From JAISDD01 sp031553935 (GTDB taxonomy: Bacteria > Bacillota > Syntrophomonadia > Syntrophomonadales > Syntrophomonadaceae), in NCBI GenBank assembly GCA_031553935.1, contig JAVBKS010000001.1, positions 1 to 64,000 on the forward strand: DNA of 64,000 nt, written 5' to 3'. This document shows positions 25,002 through 34,781 of the stretch, piece by piece; position 1 is the first letter of the stretch; every line of letters begins with the position of its first letter. Under the pieces are notes generated by a model. The model was not told the origin of the DNA. It searched no databases and saw only the letters and a program-made list of their open reading frames with translations. Made by a program: the position numbers and the translations under genes.

Positions 25002-26339
25002 TTAGCGTTTAATATTAACTAATTCTTGCAGCATTTCATCGGATGTAGTAATAATTCTTGAGTTAGCTGAAAATGCTCTCTGGGTTACGATCATTTCCGT
25101 GAATTCTTCCGATAAATCAACATTAGACATTTCTAAGCTCCCTGGAGTGATTGCTCCTCTTGAACCCGAGCCCGGCACCCCTATTTTCGGATCTCCCGAG
25201 TTAGGACTCTGTGCCCAGAGGCTGCTTCCCATTTGAATTAAGCCTTCCGGGTTTTTAAAACTCGCCATGGCAACTTGGAACATACTCCGCTTCTGTCCAT
25301 TGCTGTAATTGCCTGTCATTACACCGTCGGTACCAACGCTTCGGCTTATTAGTTCACCGGAAGAACAGCCGTCTTGCCAATCGACATTAATGTTGGATTT
25401 AGCATTATATTGCTTAACCTTGCTAAGATCAATATTAAATGCAATCTGTTGGGCTATGGTATTAGTTCTATCAACGGTTATATTGATCCCACCGGCTGGA
25501 AGGGTTAGCTCGCCCATATCGTTAAAAGTAATGCCGCTCACCCGAAAAACTTCCGTTCCTGTTGCAAAAGCCGCAACAGCCGGCGGAGCATTAGCGGTAA
25601 TGGCACCGCTGAAAGTTGGATCGATTGACATGTCACATGCCCATTCATTTGGCGCGGTTTTAAAGAAGCGGTAGTTCATAATATTTTTGTTTCCTAAGGT
25701 ATCATAGAAATCTTTGGAAAAAGTGGTAGTATAGTTTTCATCGGGAACATCAGCAGCTCCAACTGCTCCGCCGCCGACTTTCTCTGCAATTTCTGTACTG
25801 GAATTTAAGTTCCCTTCCATAATCATTTCGGTAGTCGCTTTAGGTGGAATGGTTAAATAGTCATTAACATTAATGCTGGTCATCTTCGAAGGACTGGAAT
25901 CAATAATTCCGTCTTTATCAGCCAGCCAGCCTTGTACGAAGGCACCATTACTAGTTACCAGATTGTTTAAGGTATCGAAGCCGAAAGCCCCTGAACGCGT
26001 GAATTGAGTATTGCCGCTGCCGTCTTTTACAATGAAATAGCCATCACCATCTATTGCCATATCAGTAAGACGGTTAGTTATCTGATTGGTGTAAGGGGTA
26101 TGAATTTGATCAACACTGGCAATTGCTACTCCAAGACCAACCGCTTTTGGATTGGTTCCGCCTCTTTCATCGGTCGGAGCTGAGGCCCCTTGCATAGCTT
26201 GATAAAGTTTATCGCTAAAAACCACGCGGCTTTTTTTAAACCCGGCTGTGCTTACATTGGCAATGTTATTCCCAATGACATCCATTTTAATCTGTTGGTT
26301 TCTCAGGCCACTAACTCCTGAGTACATTGAACGCATCAT
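25002..26339 (-). CDS. flgE: Flagellar hook protein FlgE
   Basis: The 445-residue hook subunit starts with the rod/hook N-terminal motif SMYSGVSGLRNQQIKMDVIGNNIANVSTAGFKKS split over the first 40 residues, and ends with the matching C-terminal helix (VDLSEEFTEMIVTQRAFSAN). The FlgE-type insert domain lies between. GGAGG precedes ATG. It is flanked on both sides by stem-loops in the mRNA. Confidence 0.95.
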   Translation of the reverse strand: MMRSMYSGVSGLRNQQIKMDVIGNNIANVSTAGFKKSRVVFSDKLYQAMQGASAPTDERGGTNPKAVGLGVAIASVDQIHTPYTNQITNRLTDMAIDGDGYFIVKDGSGNTQFTRSGAFGFDTLNNLVTSNGAFVQGWLADKDGIIDSSPSKMTSINVNDYLTIPPKATTEMIMEGNLNSSTEIAEKVGGGAVGAADVPDENYTTTFSKDFYDTLGNKNIMNYRFFKTAPNEWACDMSIDPTFSGAITANAPPAVAAFATGTEVFRVSGITFNDMGELTLPAGGINITVDRTNTIAQQIAFNIDLSKVKQYNAKSNINVDWQDGCSSGELISRSVGTDGVMTGNYSNGQKRSMFQVAMASFKNPEGLIQMGSSLWAQSPNSGDPKIGVPGSGSRGAITPGSLEMSNVDLSEEFTEMIVTQRAFSANSRIITTSDEMLQELVNIKR

Positions 26340-26360
26340 AAGTTTTTCCTCCTTTAATGA

Positions 26361-26409
26361 GTGTCAGATTTCTTCTGACACCGAGGGCTTCCTCGCAGAG
26401 GTCCAGCCC
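26361..26409 (-). other. Two stem-loops in the flgE leader
   Basis: GTGTCAGA/TCTGACAC (26361-26381, 5-base loop) and GGGCT/AGCCC with an inner CCTC/GAGG (26385-26409) occupy the space between the preceding stop codon and the flgE ribosome binding site. Neither is followed by a T run on the minus strand. They probably affect mRNA stability or processing. Confidence 0.55.
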
Positions 26410-26798
26410 TAAATAATTATTGCACTGTCTATATTGGTAAATATGTTATCGCGCAGACTTGAACCATCTACGGCCGTGATAACGGTCCTATTTTTGATAC
26501 TCACTACTAATGCTAAGTCTCCCATCAAAACCAGCGACTCTTTGGCGCCTTTAGTCTGAGCTTTTCCAACTGCCTCAGATATTTTATTAATATCATCTTC
26601 AGACAGTTTAATGTCTCTTTTGAGCAGTCTTTCTTGGGCATGTTTCGAAAATTTCAGCCCTCCAAGAATTTCTTTCTCAAGAATAGCTTTGAAGCCAACT
26701 TTAGGATTCTCCTGTCCGAGCGGACTTCTTTGCTTGGCAGAATTATTAATAATCGGCTGTATTATTTGATTAGGAAAAATAATGGGTTTATTATCCAT
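26409..26798 (-). CDS. Flagellar operon protein, TIGR02530-like
   Basis: The protein of about 129 residues matches the small family found between flgD and flgE in Firmicutes. Its core is GLKFSKHAQERLLKRDIKLSEDD, then a beta segment LVLMGDLALVVSIKNRTVITA and the end DNIFTNIDSAIII. The function is not established; the position suggests hook assembly. ATG at 26798 is preferred because AGTAGGTG lies about 6 bases upstream, rather than the in-frame GTG at 26807. Confidence 0.85.
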   Translation of the reverse strand: MDNKPIIFPNQIIQPIINNSAKQRSPLGQENPKVGFKAILEKEILGGLKFSKHAQERLLKRDIKLSEDDINKISEAVGKAQTKGAKESLVLMGDLALVVSIKNRTVITAVDGSSLRDNIFTNIDSAIII

Positions 26799-26812
26799 TC
26801 TTATCACCTACT

Positions 26813-27358
26813 TTAGATATCAGCCTCTTCAGCGGGTTTAGTGTTAAGGTTAATCTTTTCCAGGGTAGTTAATATATCGTCTAATGTGCCCTTTTCTTCA
26901 ACCAGGTTAAAGACTGATATTATATTTTCCAAACTGATTTCTTTGCCATTAATAATGCAATAAGGCATCCCGCTCTTAATGACTACTGAATCAACTGCTC
27001 CTTCTAATATAAATTCCTGTTTAAGCTCTGGATCATAATAGACATAATCTACCCCTTTGCCAATCAGGTTTGTTGATTGCTGCATCATGAGTGTAGGCAT
27101 TAATCCGCTAGTGAAGTTACTTGACAATTTGTTGAAACTGTCGTTTAGATTCTTCATTTGCTCTAAGCTGCTGAAGCTAGCCATCTGCGCAATGAAATCC
27201 CGATCCTTCATAGGTTCTAATGGATCTTGGTTCTGAAGTTCGGTTACTAATAGTTTTAGAAAATCCTGCTGCCCTAAAGCTTTGCTCAAGTCAACACTTT
27301 TTGTGGTCTCAAGGCTGTTATTGGTATAATTATTTACATTCCTGGTGTCTATCGCCAC
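26813..27358 (-). CDS. flgD: Flagellar hook assembly scaffold FlgD
   Basis: The 181-residue hook cap protein shows the FlgD N-terminal signature LGQQDFLKLLVTELQNQDPLEPM, then DRDFIAQMASFSSLEQM. The C-terminal half has a short FlgD tudor-like beta region. It starts at GTG with AGGAGG 8 bases upstream, directly after fliK. Confidence 0.95.
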   Translation of the reverse strand: MAIDTRNVNNYTNNSLETTKSVDLSKALGQQDFLKLLVTELQNQDPLEPMKDRDFIAQMASFSSLEQMKNLNDSFNKLSSNFTSGLMPTLMMQQSTNLIGKGVDYVYYDPELKQEFILEGAVDSVVIKSGMPYCIINGKEISLENIISVFNLVEEKGTLDDILTTLEKINLNTKPAEEADI

Positions 27359-27369
27359 CTTCGCACCTC

Positions 27370-28833
27370 CTAAATGATATAATTAACACTTTCATCCTGA
27401 TCTTCATTGAAATCATAATACCAATTGCCGATTGCATTTTGCTCATTTTCGGCAACAGGTGCTGTATTTAGGTTAAGAAGCTTAACTTCATCGAGATTAC
27501 TATTTCTGGCCTGGTATTGTTGTTGCTGCATTTGCTGCTGCATTTGTTGCTGCCCGTTTTGGAAACTACCATTGTCGTTTCCTGCATTAACTTGAACTCC
27601 AACTTCAGTCTTCTCAACTTTTATACCCTGTGCTTCAAAACTTGCTCTTAGGGCCGCTAAATTACTCTCAATTATACTTTTGACATTATGATTATCAGTA
27701 ATGAACTTGGCAGTTAATACACCATCCTCCATTAATAATTTTATCGTCATTTTTCCTAAAAACTCAGGATTTAACTGGAGTTTTATTTCAGAAACATTCT
27801 CCTTTAAGGTTAAATGAGCTTTGTTAACGATTTGGCTGATCAACTCTTCCGGCTTAACAATCGGAAAATTTCCATTGCCTGGCAGTAAGTTTTCCTGAGG
27901 ACGTGCCCATCCAATTAACTTGGTATCTGAACGAGCCAAAAGCATGCCCTGCTTGCTATCAAGTTCCGGCACCTTGATTTTTGTTTCTTCTTCAGCAGGT
28001 TCCGAAGGCACTAATTGTTGCCTTAGAGGATCATTTTTTCTGCTCTCATTATCGATAATCTTTTTTAGTTCATTTGATCCTAGCGAGCTTTCCACCTCAG
28101 CTTTAAGCGGCAGCTTAGCTGAATTATTGACATCATGGTTATTATTTTTCGCTAAGGTTTTGTCGGCTTCCACCTGGCTTTGTTGATCTACTCTTTTAGA
28201 TTCTGCTGGTTCTCCATCAAGATTCGCAGCCATACCTTTAATAAATTGGTCACTAACTTGTGCCGAAGCAGTGGTTTGCTGCATGCCCTTGGGGTCAGCA
28301 ATCAGACTTTCAGCAACACGCTGGGGTGCGCCAACATCATTATTGGCAGTTTTTATTTCTACACTATTTACTGCAACTTGGGCTGGATTGATTGCTTGGT
28401 TCAAAACTTGCTCTTTGTTTGCCGATGCATCCGCCGGCTCATTTCCCATAGTTATACTGCTCGCAGCTGGCGATACCATGGTTTCAGAGTTTATTAGAAC
28501 CTGATCACTGACTGCACCATCATTAACGAAAGAATTAATTTGCTCTTCTTCATTACTGCTAGCCTTATTACTCAGTCTACCTCGTTCACCTAAATCATTG
28601 TTCGCAGCACTATTGCTAAAGTTTTCAGCACTCTCTCCGCTATTGCTATCCTCTGAGACTGTATTGGCATTAACTTTTTTATCCGTAAAAGCTTGTTCCA
28701 ATTCTTTGCGAAATTTATCTTGTTTCTTAAGGCCAAAGCTTTCTTTGGAAAAGTCGCGGTTAGTTCTATCCGGCTGTTTGCTTTGCTCGTTTTTGCGGAC
28801 GTTTGCGGTCATCACTGCATCTAGTATTTGCAT
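27370..28833 (-). CDS. fliK: Flagellar hook-length control protein FliK
   Basis: The protein of about 487 residues has a long, low-complexity, polar N-terminal ruler region (Ser, Asn, Gln, Glu rich) and a conserved C-terminal Flg_hook domain (about 330-425: VSEIKLQLNPEFLGKMTIKL). A Gln/Met-rich stretch follows. It measures hook length and triggers the FlhB switch. The ATG at 28833 is chosen because AAAGGAGGTG lies 8 bases upstream. Confidence 0.92.
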   Translation of the reverse strand: MQILDAVMTANVRKNEQSKQPDRTNRDFSKESFGLKKQDKFRKELEQAFTDKKVNANTVSEDSNSGESAENFSNSAANNDLGERGRLSNKASSNEEEQINSFVNDGAVSDQVLINSETMVSPAASSITMGNEPADASANKEQVLNQAINPAQVAVNSVEIKTANNDVGAPQRVAESLIADPKGMQQTTASAQVSDQFIKGMAANLDGEPAESKRVDQQSQVEADKTLAKNNNHDVNNSAKLPLKAEVESSLGSNELKKIIDNESRKNDPLRQQLVPSEPAEEETKIKVPELDSKQGMLLARSDTKLIGWARPQENLLPGNGNFPIVKPEELISQIVNKAHLTLKENVSEIKLQLNPEFLGKMTIKLLMEDGVLTAKFITDNHNVKSIIESNLAALRASFEAQGIKVEKTEVGVQVNAGNDNGSFQNGQQQMQQQMQQQQYQARNSNLDEVKLLNLNTAPVAENEQNAIGNWYYDFNEDQDESVNYII

Positions 28834-28866
28834 TTGTCTTTCACCTCCTTTCATTATTATTAGCGG

Positions 28867-29442
28867 CTATGGACTTACAGCCAACATCTTTTTCGTTATC
28901 GTAGCAGCTTTTTCTTTGTTTAGATTCTGAAGAATTTCAGCTGCCACTTCGTTATTCATGTGAGTAATAATTCCTATGGTATCATCATCATTTAATAGGC
29001 TTAATATTGCGGCTGCATCTTTGGTCTTCATCAATGAATAGTACGACGCTAAATCTTGATAAGCTGCACCTTTGTTTTTTTGTTTACTTTGGATGTCGAT
29101 GATCATATTGTTTAGGCGCACAATCTCTGCCTTTAAAATTTCTTCTTGATTAGAAGACACTTTGACATTCAGTTGGGTTATATCTTCCTTGTAGCGCTCG
29201 ATATCGGTATCTTTATTAGCTATAGTCTCTTTTAAAGCGTTGATCTCTAGCTGTAATGACTGGGTTTCATTCCCCTCACCATCTTTAAGCTCCGGAGTTA
29301 AAACATTGCCGGCAAAGGGGATGTCTTTGATTTTACTTGGATCACGAACCATCCAAAAACCTAAATAACTGGCAAAAAGGACAATTATTAAAAGCAACAC
29401 TAAGACTAGTTTAGTTGCGATACTCCCCTTTTCATCATACAT
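28867..29442 (-). CDS. MotE-like / MgtE N-domain flagellar protein (YlxF-like)
   Basis: The protein of about 191 residues has one N-terminal membrane helix (LVLVLLLIIVLFASYLGFW), a coiled coil (about 65-115), and a C-terminal MgtE-N-like helical domain (YSLMKTKDAAAILSLLNDDDTI, IITHMNNEVAAEIL). This matches the MotE/YlxF family encoded between fliJ and fliK. MotE homologues are reported to chaperone a motor component in proteobacteria; the role here is inferred. The second ATG is preferred, with GGAG six bases before it. Confidence 0.82.
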   Translation of the reverse strand: MYDEKGSIATKLVLVLLLIIVLFASYLGFWMVRDPSKIKDIPFAGNVLTPELKDGEGNETQSLQLEINALKETIANKDTDIERYKEDITQLNVKVSSNQEEILKAEIVRLNNMIIDIQSKQKNKGAAYQDLASYYSLMKTKDAAAILSLLNDDDTIGIITHMNNEVAAEILQNLNKEKAATITKKMLAVSP

Positions 29443-29467
29443 AATTAACTCCATTCCCCCACAGTCT

Positions 29468-29923
29468 CTAATGTTGGTTCTTATGTGCCCGAAAATAACT
29501 TATCAATGCAGCTTCGTCATTGTTCTTTTGTTCTTCGGTATGTACATCATTAATATACGCTTCCCACTTCTTGTCTCTAAGTTTTTCTAATACATTGGTT
29601 TCTTTCTTCTTCTCGATTAAATATTGCCGAGCTTCCTCCACCTTAAGGGCTGCCAAACGGACTTTTTCTAACATAATTTTATTTTTCTTATTAAGAATCG
29701 GAAGATACTCCTTATGGATCAATAATTGTTGCGAAAGCCCGTTTTCACTATTAATAATCCTGATAGTATCTTCAAGCTCCGTAATTTTTTGCTTCAACAA
29801 ATTCTGTTCGGCAACCAGATTATCTAATTCCTTCATTCGCGCTTGTAGCATCTCTTTCGCCATTTGTTCCTGGTTCACACAGAGATCTAGTTTGCTTTGC
29901 AATCGAAACTGGAAACTCTTCAC
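29468..29923 (-). CDS. fliJ: Flagellar export chaperone FliJ
   Basis: The 151-residue protein is almost entirely a coiled coil, beginning FQFRLQSKLDLCVNQEQMAKE, as expected of FliJ. It is the central stalk of the FliHI ATPase ring. It starts at GTG with AGGAGG upstream. Sequence conservation in this family is low, so position after fliI strengthens the call. Confidence 0.9.
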   Translation of the reverse strand: MKSFQFRLQSKLDLCVNQEQMAKEMLQARMKELDNLVAEQNLLKQKITELEDTIRIINSENGLSQQLLIHKEYLPILNKKNKIMLEKVRLAALKVEEARQYLIEKKKETNVLEKLRDKKWEAYINDVHTEEQKNNDEAALISYFRAHKNQH

Positions 29924-29933
29924 AATATTCCTC

Positions 29934-31262
29934 CTATCTGATTACTGCATTTTTTAAAGATTCTAAAGTTTCATCAATAAAACATTCTTCGTAAATTTCT
30001 TGTTTTAAGAAATTCTGGCATTTCTCGAATAAATCTATTGCTTCGTCAATTCTAGGATTAGTTCCAAATTTGTACGCCCCAATGTCGATAAGATCACGTG
30101 CTTCTTCGTAAGTAGCCAGTATGGTTCTAAACCTTTTTGCGGCTTCCATGTGTTCATTATCAACAACATCGATCATAACCCGGCTGATACTCTCTCCGAC
30201 ATCAATGGCCGGAAAAATATTTCTAGTTGCCAGTTTCCTGCTTAAAACTATATGGCCATCGACAATGCCTCTAACTGCATCAGTGATTGGCTCATTCATA
30301 TCGTCACCTTCAACTAAAACAGCATACAAACCGGTGATGCTACCCTTTTCGGCAGTGCCTGCTCTCTCCAGCAATTTGGGTAACAGGGCAAAAACTGAAG
30401 GAGTAAAACCTCTAGTTGTTGGCGGTTCGCCAATTGCAAGACCTATTTCTCGCTGCGCCAGTGCAAATCTGGTCAAGGAATCCATCAAGAATAGCACATC
30501 TAAGCCCTGATCTCGGAAGTATTCAGCAATACTTGTGGCTACGAAAGCCCCTTTTAGCCTTACTAATGCCGGTTGATCAGAAGTAGCTACTATTACTACT
30601 GATTTTTTTAATCCTATCTCACCAAGATCTCTTTCTAAAAACTCGCGCACTTCGCGCCCTCTTTCTCCAATAAGTGCAATAACATTAATATCGGCACTGG
30701 TATTGCGAGCAATCATTCCGATTAAAGTACTCTTGCCTACTCCACTACCGGCAAAAAAACCCATTCTTTGCCCGCCGCCAATAGTAGTCAAACCATCAAT
30801 TGCTCTGACTCCTACAGGTAATACTTGGGAGATCCTTTTCCTTGTCAATGGATTCGGAGGCTGATTCATAACTGGATAGAACATCTCCGAATTAATACGA
30901 CCTTTATTATCGATCGGTTCACCTAAACCATCAAGAACTCGGCCGCGAAGTTCCATTCCAACTTTTACTCGCATTGAACTGCCGGTCGCTATCAACTCAC
31001 TTCCCGGGCCAATTCCTTCAAGTTCTCCTAGTGGCATTAGCAAGATCCTATTGTTCTTGAAGCCAACGACTTCAGAAGGAACTAGTTGTCGATCAGCTGA
31101 ATTAGTCTTAATATAGCATAGTTCTCCTAAGCTTAGCCGAGGTCCGGTAGCTTCCATGGTTAAACCAATAACCTGGGATATTATCCCTTTCAGCTGACAG
31201 GTCTGCACCTTTTCGATTGCATTTATATATTTACTTAGATCAAGCGTTCTCGGTATATTCAT
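29934..31262 (-). CDS. fliI: Flagellum-specific export ATPase FliI
   Basis: The 442-residue ATPase of the F1-beta family has Walker A (FFAGSGVGKSTLIGM, about 170), the catalytic region IGERGREVREF, Walker B (VLFLMDSLTRFA) and the family segment GEPPTTRGFTPSVFALLP. It energises early export through the gate. The start overlaps the fliH end by 23 bases. Confidence 0.97.
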   Translation of the reverse strand: MNIPRTLDLSKYINAIEKVQTCQLKGIISQVIGLTMEATGPRLSLGELCYIKTNSADRQLVPSEVVGFKNNRILLMPLGELEGIGPGSELIATGSSMRVKVGMELRGRVLDGLGEPIDNKGRINSEMFYPVMNQPPNPLTRKRISQVLPVGVRAIDGLTTIGGGQRMGFFAGSGVGKSTLIGMIARNTSADINVIALIGERGREVREFLERDLGEIGLKKSVVIVATSDQPALVRLKGAFVATSIAEYFRDQGLDVLFLMDSLTRFALAQREIGLAIGEPPTTRGFTPSVFALLPKLLERAGTAEKGSITGLYAVLVEGDDMNEPITDAVRGIVDGHIVLSRKLATRNIFPAIDVGESISRVMIDVVDNEHMEAAKRFRTILATYEEARDLIDIGAYKFGTNPRIDEAIDLFEKCQNFLKQEIYEECFIDETLESLKNAVIR

Positions 31263-32094
31263 CTGTAGCTACTTCCCAAACTGTCTTTTCAACATTATTA
31301 ATTCTGGTTTCTAGCTGAGCATCAATTGAACCCACATCACTTTCAACATTACAACCACCAGGAATTATCCTTTTATCAGCATAGAGGTCTATTTCCGAAG
31401 TTCTGACTCCTATGTCTCCTAATACTTCTGATAGCAATTGCGTAGTGATTTTGTCCATGTCCTCTTGGTTGAGATAAATCTGAATATTATTGGGTTTGTC
31501 TAAGTATCCAACCGCTTCCCTAATTACATTTACAATGATATTTGGATTAGTTATTATTTCTGTTGCCAGAATCTTTTTTGCAATCATCATCGCGAGTCTA
31601 GCCATATCAGCTACAGCTGAATCTAAGATTTTAATCTTATCTCGTTTTGCTTCTGCAAGTGTTTCTGCACACTGCTCGATCGTCAACTGGCGATCGGCTT
31701 CAATTTCTTCCTGAGCAGATTTCAAACCTTGCTCATAACCCTCGTTCTGCGCACTTGTTTTTATGTTTTCCGACTCTTGCTTGGCAATTTCTATTAGTTC
31801 ATAAGCTTCAGTCTTTGCTTGTTCTAAAATATTTAAGGCCTCACTCCTTGCTTGAGCCAGGAGTTCTTTTACCATGTTTTCTGTTTCTTCAATCACAGCT
31901 TGAAAATCATAAGCTTCTTCAATTAACTGCTCGTCGCAAGTGTTGTCATTCTCCGGTTCGATTAGTTCATCGTTTGCTTGCTCGCTGATTCCTGCAGCTA
32001 AAGCACCGCTTACTGCTGAGTCATCATAGACAAATTCTAATACTTTGGTCACAGCGATGTTATTAACGAATTGTCGGTTAATGATTCTAGACAA
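31240..32094 (-). CDS. fliH: Flagellar assembly protein FliH
   Basis: The 284-residue protein has an acidic N-terminus, a central Glu/Ala-rich coiled coil (about 80-165) and a C-terminal V-type ATPase subunit E-like domain (VGYLDKPNNIQIYLNQEDM, IIPGGCNVESDVGSIDAQLE). It regulates FliI. It starts at TTG overlapping the fliG stop, with GGAGGAG upstream. Confidence 0.93.
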   Translation of the reverse strand: MSRIINRQFVNNIAVTKVLEFVYDDSAVSGALAAGISEQANDELIEPENDNTCDEQLIEEAYDFQAVIEETENMVKELLAQARSEALNILEQAKTEAYELIEIAKQESENIKTSAQNEGYEQGLKSAQEEIEADRQLTIEQCAETLAEAKRDKIKILDSAVADMARLAMMIAKKILATEIITNPNIIVNVIREAVGYLDKPNNIQIYLNQEDMDKITTQLLSEVLGDIGVRTSEIDLYADKRIIPGGCNVESDVGSIDAQLETRINNVEKTVWEVATDEYTENA

Positions 32095-33118
32095 CTATTT
32101 CATCTCCTCCACCACCACCGCGAGCAACGACAATTTCACCACTTTCTTCAAGACGACGGATAATATTCACAATTCTCTGCTGGGCATCTTCTACATCCCT
32201 TAAGCGAACCGGACCCATAAACTCAATATCCTCTTTGAGCATTTCCGAAGCCCTGCTTGACATATTCGTGTAGATTTTGGTCGATAACTCCAAGCTTGCG
32301 CCTTTTAAAGCCATGGCTAGGTCTTGGGATTCGACTTCTCTTAATACTCTCTGTACCGAGCGGTCATCAATGAATACTACATCTTCGAATACAAACATAA
32401 GCTTTTTGATTTCCTCTGAAAGCTTGGGATCTTGGATTTCTAAGGCTTCTAAAATTGACTTTTCGGTTGACCTATCCACACGGTTAATGATTTCAACAAC
32501 AGTCTTAACTCCACCGGCATTCGAAATCTCCTGCGGTCCCAGCGATGAGAGATTTCTCTCTAAAACTTTTTCTACTTCACGGATGATTTCCGGCGAGGTT
32601 GTATCCATCATCGCTATCCTTTTGGCTACATCTGCTTGCCTTTCCGGAGCCAGCGAAGCCAATACCATTGAAGCTCTTTCCGGCTCTAGATATGCTAATA
32701 CCAATGCAATGGTTTGCGAATGCTCAGTTTGCAAGAAATTCATCAATTGCGAAGCATCGGTTTTTTTCATAAAATCAAATGGTCTTACTTGCAGCGATGC
32801 TGAAATTCTCGATAAAATTTCCATTGTTTTCTCTGAGCCATAAGCATTTTCCAATAACTCTTTAGCATAGTTTATTCCACCTTGACCAATATACTGGTTG
32901 GCCAAGCACATTTCAAAAAACTCACGGTTCAATTGATCAATTCGTTCACTAGGCACACTGCGAACATTAGCAATTTCTAATGTTAATTGTTCAACTTGGT
33001 CCTCATCGAGAAACTTCAAAATTTTCGAAGACTTCTCCGGGCCCTGAGAGATTAAAAAATTTGCAGCCTTTTGCTTCCCAGTAAGGGGCCTGCTATCGAC
33101 TGGTGTTACTGTGCTCAT
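32087..33118 (-). CDS. fliG: Flagellar motor switch protein FliG
   Basis: The protein of about 343 residues has FliG N, middle (EHSQTIALVLAYLEPERASM) and C-terminal domains. The C-terminal charged helix for the stator is visible (DLAMALKGASLELSTKIYTNMSSRASEML, read in pieces). The EHxQ motif is present. The ATG at 33118 is preferred, with GGAGGAG just upstream. The tail ends with a Gly run (about five) before DEIVV, a small oddity. Confidence 0.96.
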   Translation of the reverse strand: MSTVTPVDSRPLTGKQKAANFLISQGPEKSSKILKFLDEDQVEQLTLEIANVRSVPSERIDQLNREFFEMCLANQYIGQGGINYAKELLENAYGSEKTMEILSRISASLQVRPFDFMKKTDASQLMNFLQTEHSQTIALVLAYLEPERASMVLASLAPERQADVAKRIAMMDTTSPEIIREVEKVLERNLSSLGPQEISNAGGVKTVVEIINRVDRSTEKSILEALEIQDPKLSEEIKKLMFVFEDVVFIDDRSVQRVLREVESQDLAMALKGASLELSTKIYTNMSSRASEMLKEDIEFMGPVRLRDVEDAQQRIVNIIRRLEESGEIVVARGGGGGDEIVV

Positions 33119-34761
33119 CTCTGCTCCTCCATTAACCAAGTCTTAATTACATTAGCAGCATTTTCAGGATTACTTTCGATTAATTTCTCGATTTCCTGTT
33201 TAATACGCTGGTTTTCACGTTCTTCTGGTGTCAGGTTCATCTCATACAGTTCCTCAAGACTGAGTTCGTCTTCTATAATTGCCTCAATCGATCCTTCAGC
33301 TTCGGCATTTTCCATGATTTCCATTTCACGCTCTGCAGCTTGCTTACGCAGTCTCCATATTAGATATATTACTAAAAGCGCCAGGATAATAATAGCAATT
33401 GGGATAAAAGGATTATCTTTTAGCATCGTTATCATAGTCGGAATAGCAACACTCGGCTCAGCATCCGGTATGAAATCGATAAATGCTACCGAAATATTAT
33501 CCTCTAACCTTACATTTTCGTTCGGCCGATTTTCACGCAAACCACAGGCAGCCGCTACGACTCCTCTTATTTTTTCGATCTTTTCTTGTTCGTTATTCCC
33601 GATATTCGCCAATTTAGTGGCTGCATTATTAACCAGAACGGTTACTGTTAAGTAGTCGTAGTTTACTTCCCCGATGGCATACTTAGTTGTGGTTTCTGTC
33701 TTGCTGATTTCATAATTCGAGGTCCGTTTACTCATATCTGAAGTTCCGCTTAAATTGCCTTCATTATTAACCTCGGCATATTGCGGAATATTCGTGTCAG
33801 TTCCAGGGATCCCGAGAGTATTGGTTGTGGTTTGGGTGCTGGATTCTTTTTCAACCTGCTCTGAGCGCACATGAGGTCCGCCCTCATCATGAAAATACCT
33901 CTCTGATTTTTCTTCTTTATCATCGAAGTTCAATTCAGCACTAACCAATACAACTGCATTATCTTTACCCAGGGTTTTATCTAACATTAATTGAATGGCA
34001 TTCTGTTTCTCTTTTTCGAAATCTTTTTTCATTAGCTGCTGCAATCTTAGCAGTTCAGAATTATGAATATTATTAATATTCTCCAAAGATAGTTCATCAG
34101 ATAGCAGCGTACCATTTTGATCTACTATTACAACATTTTCTTTTTCTAGATTCCTAACACTATTTGCCACCAGATTTATTATCGATTGAACTTCATTTGG
34201 CGTCAGTTTTACATCGTCTTTGGTATTTACTACTACTGAAGCTTTTGGAGTTTCTTGATTCTTAATAAACAGCGAATCCTCTGGTAAAACCAGATTAACT
34301 TTCGCGGCTTTAATTTTTTCTAAACCTTGGATTGTACGTGCCAACTCGCCTTGTAGGGCCATTTGATACTTTACTTGTTTATCGGTTTGGGTCTCTCCAA
34401 AATTGGTTTCTTGAAAAAGTTCAAACCCATTCTCACTTTGAGGAATATTTTCTCCTGCCAGCCTTAGCCTAGTAACATTTTTGCTTGCAGCCGGCACCAA
34501 AATTGTGGCTCCATTGTTTTCTAGTTCATAATCGACTTTGTATTCCTCCAGCTTTTCCAAAACCTGGGCTGCCGACTTAGAATCCAATTCAGAATACAAA
34601 ACTTCATAAGATTTGCTGTCAGCAGTTAACAGAGCAGCAATAATAACAACTATTAAAAGCACTGCTCCCCCAAAAAGCACTTTTTGATTCAAACCCAACC
34701 TAGCCCAGTATTCAGGCAGTTTAGATGTCTTTTGTTTGAGATTATCCAAAAAAGACTCCAT
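33115..34761 (-). CDS. fliF: Flagellar MS-ring protein FliF
   Basis: The 548-residue protein has two membrane helices (about 27-45 and 450-468) flanking ring-building motifs (YEVLYSELDSKSAAQVLEKLEEYKVDYEL region and the GNLSGTSDMSKRTSNYE region), and a cytoplasmic C-terminus that binds FliG. GGAGTAAAAG precedes the ATG. Length is standard. Confidence 0.96.
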   Translation of the reverse strand: MESFLDNLKQKTSKLPEYWARLGLNQKVLFGGAVLLIVVIIAALLTADSKSYEVLYSELDSKSAAQVLEKLEEYKVDYELENNGATILVPAASKNVTRLRLAGENIPQSENGFELFQETNFGETQTDKQVKYQMALQGELARTIQGLEKIKAAKVNLVLPEDSLFIKNQETPKASVVVNTKDDVKLTPNEVQSIINLVANSVRNLEKENVVIVDQNGTLLSDELSLENINNIHNSELLRLQQLMKKDFEKEKQNAIQLMLDKTLGKDNAVVLVSAELNFDDKEEKSERYFHDEGGPHVRSEQVEKESSTQTTTNTLGIPGTDTNIPQYAEVNNEGNLSGTSDMSKRTSNYEISKTETTTKYAIGEVNYDYLTVTVLVNNAATKLANIGNNEQEKIEKIRGVVAAACGLRENRPNENVRLEDNISVAFIDFIPDAEPSVAIPTMITMLKDNPFIPIAIIILALLVIYLIWRLRKQAAEREMEIMENAEAEGSIEAIIEDELSLEELYEMNLTPEERENQRIKQEIEKLIESNPENAANVIKTWLMEEQR

Positions 34762-34781
34762 CTTTTACTCCTCAATATTCA

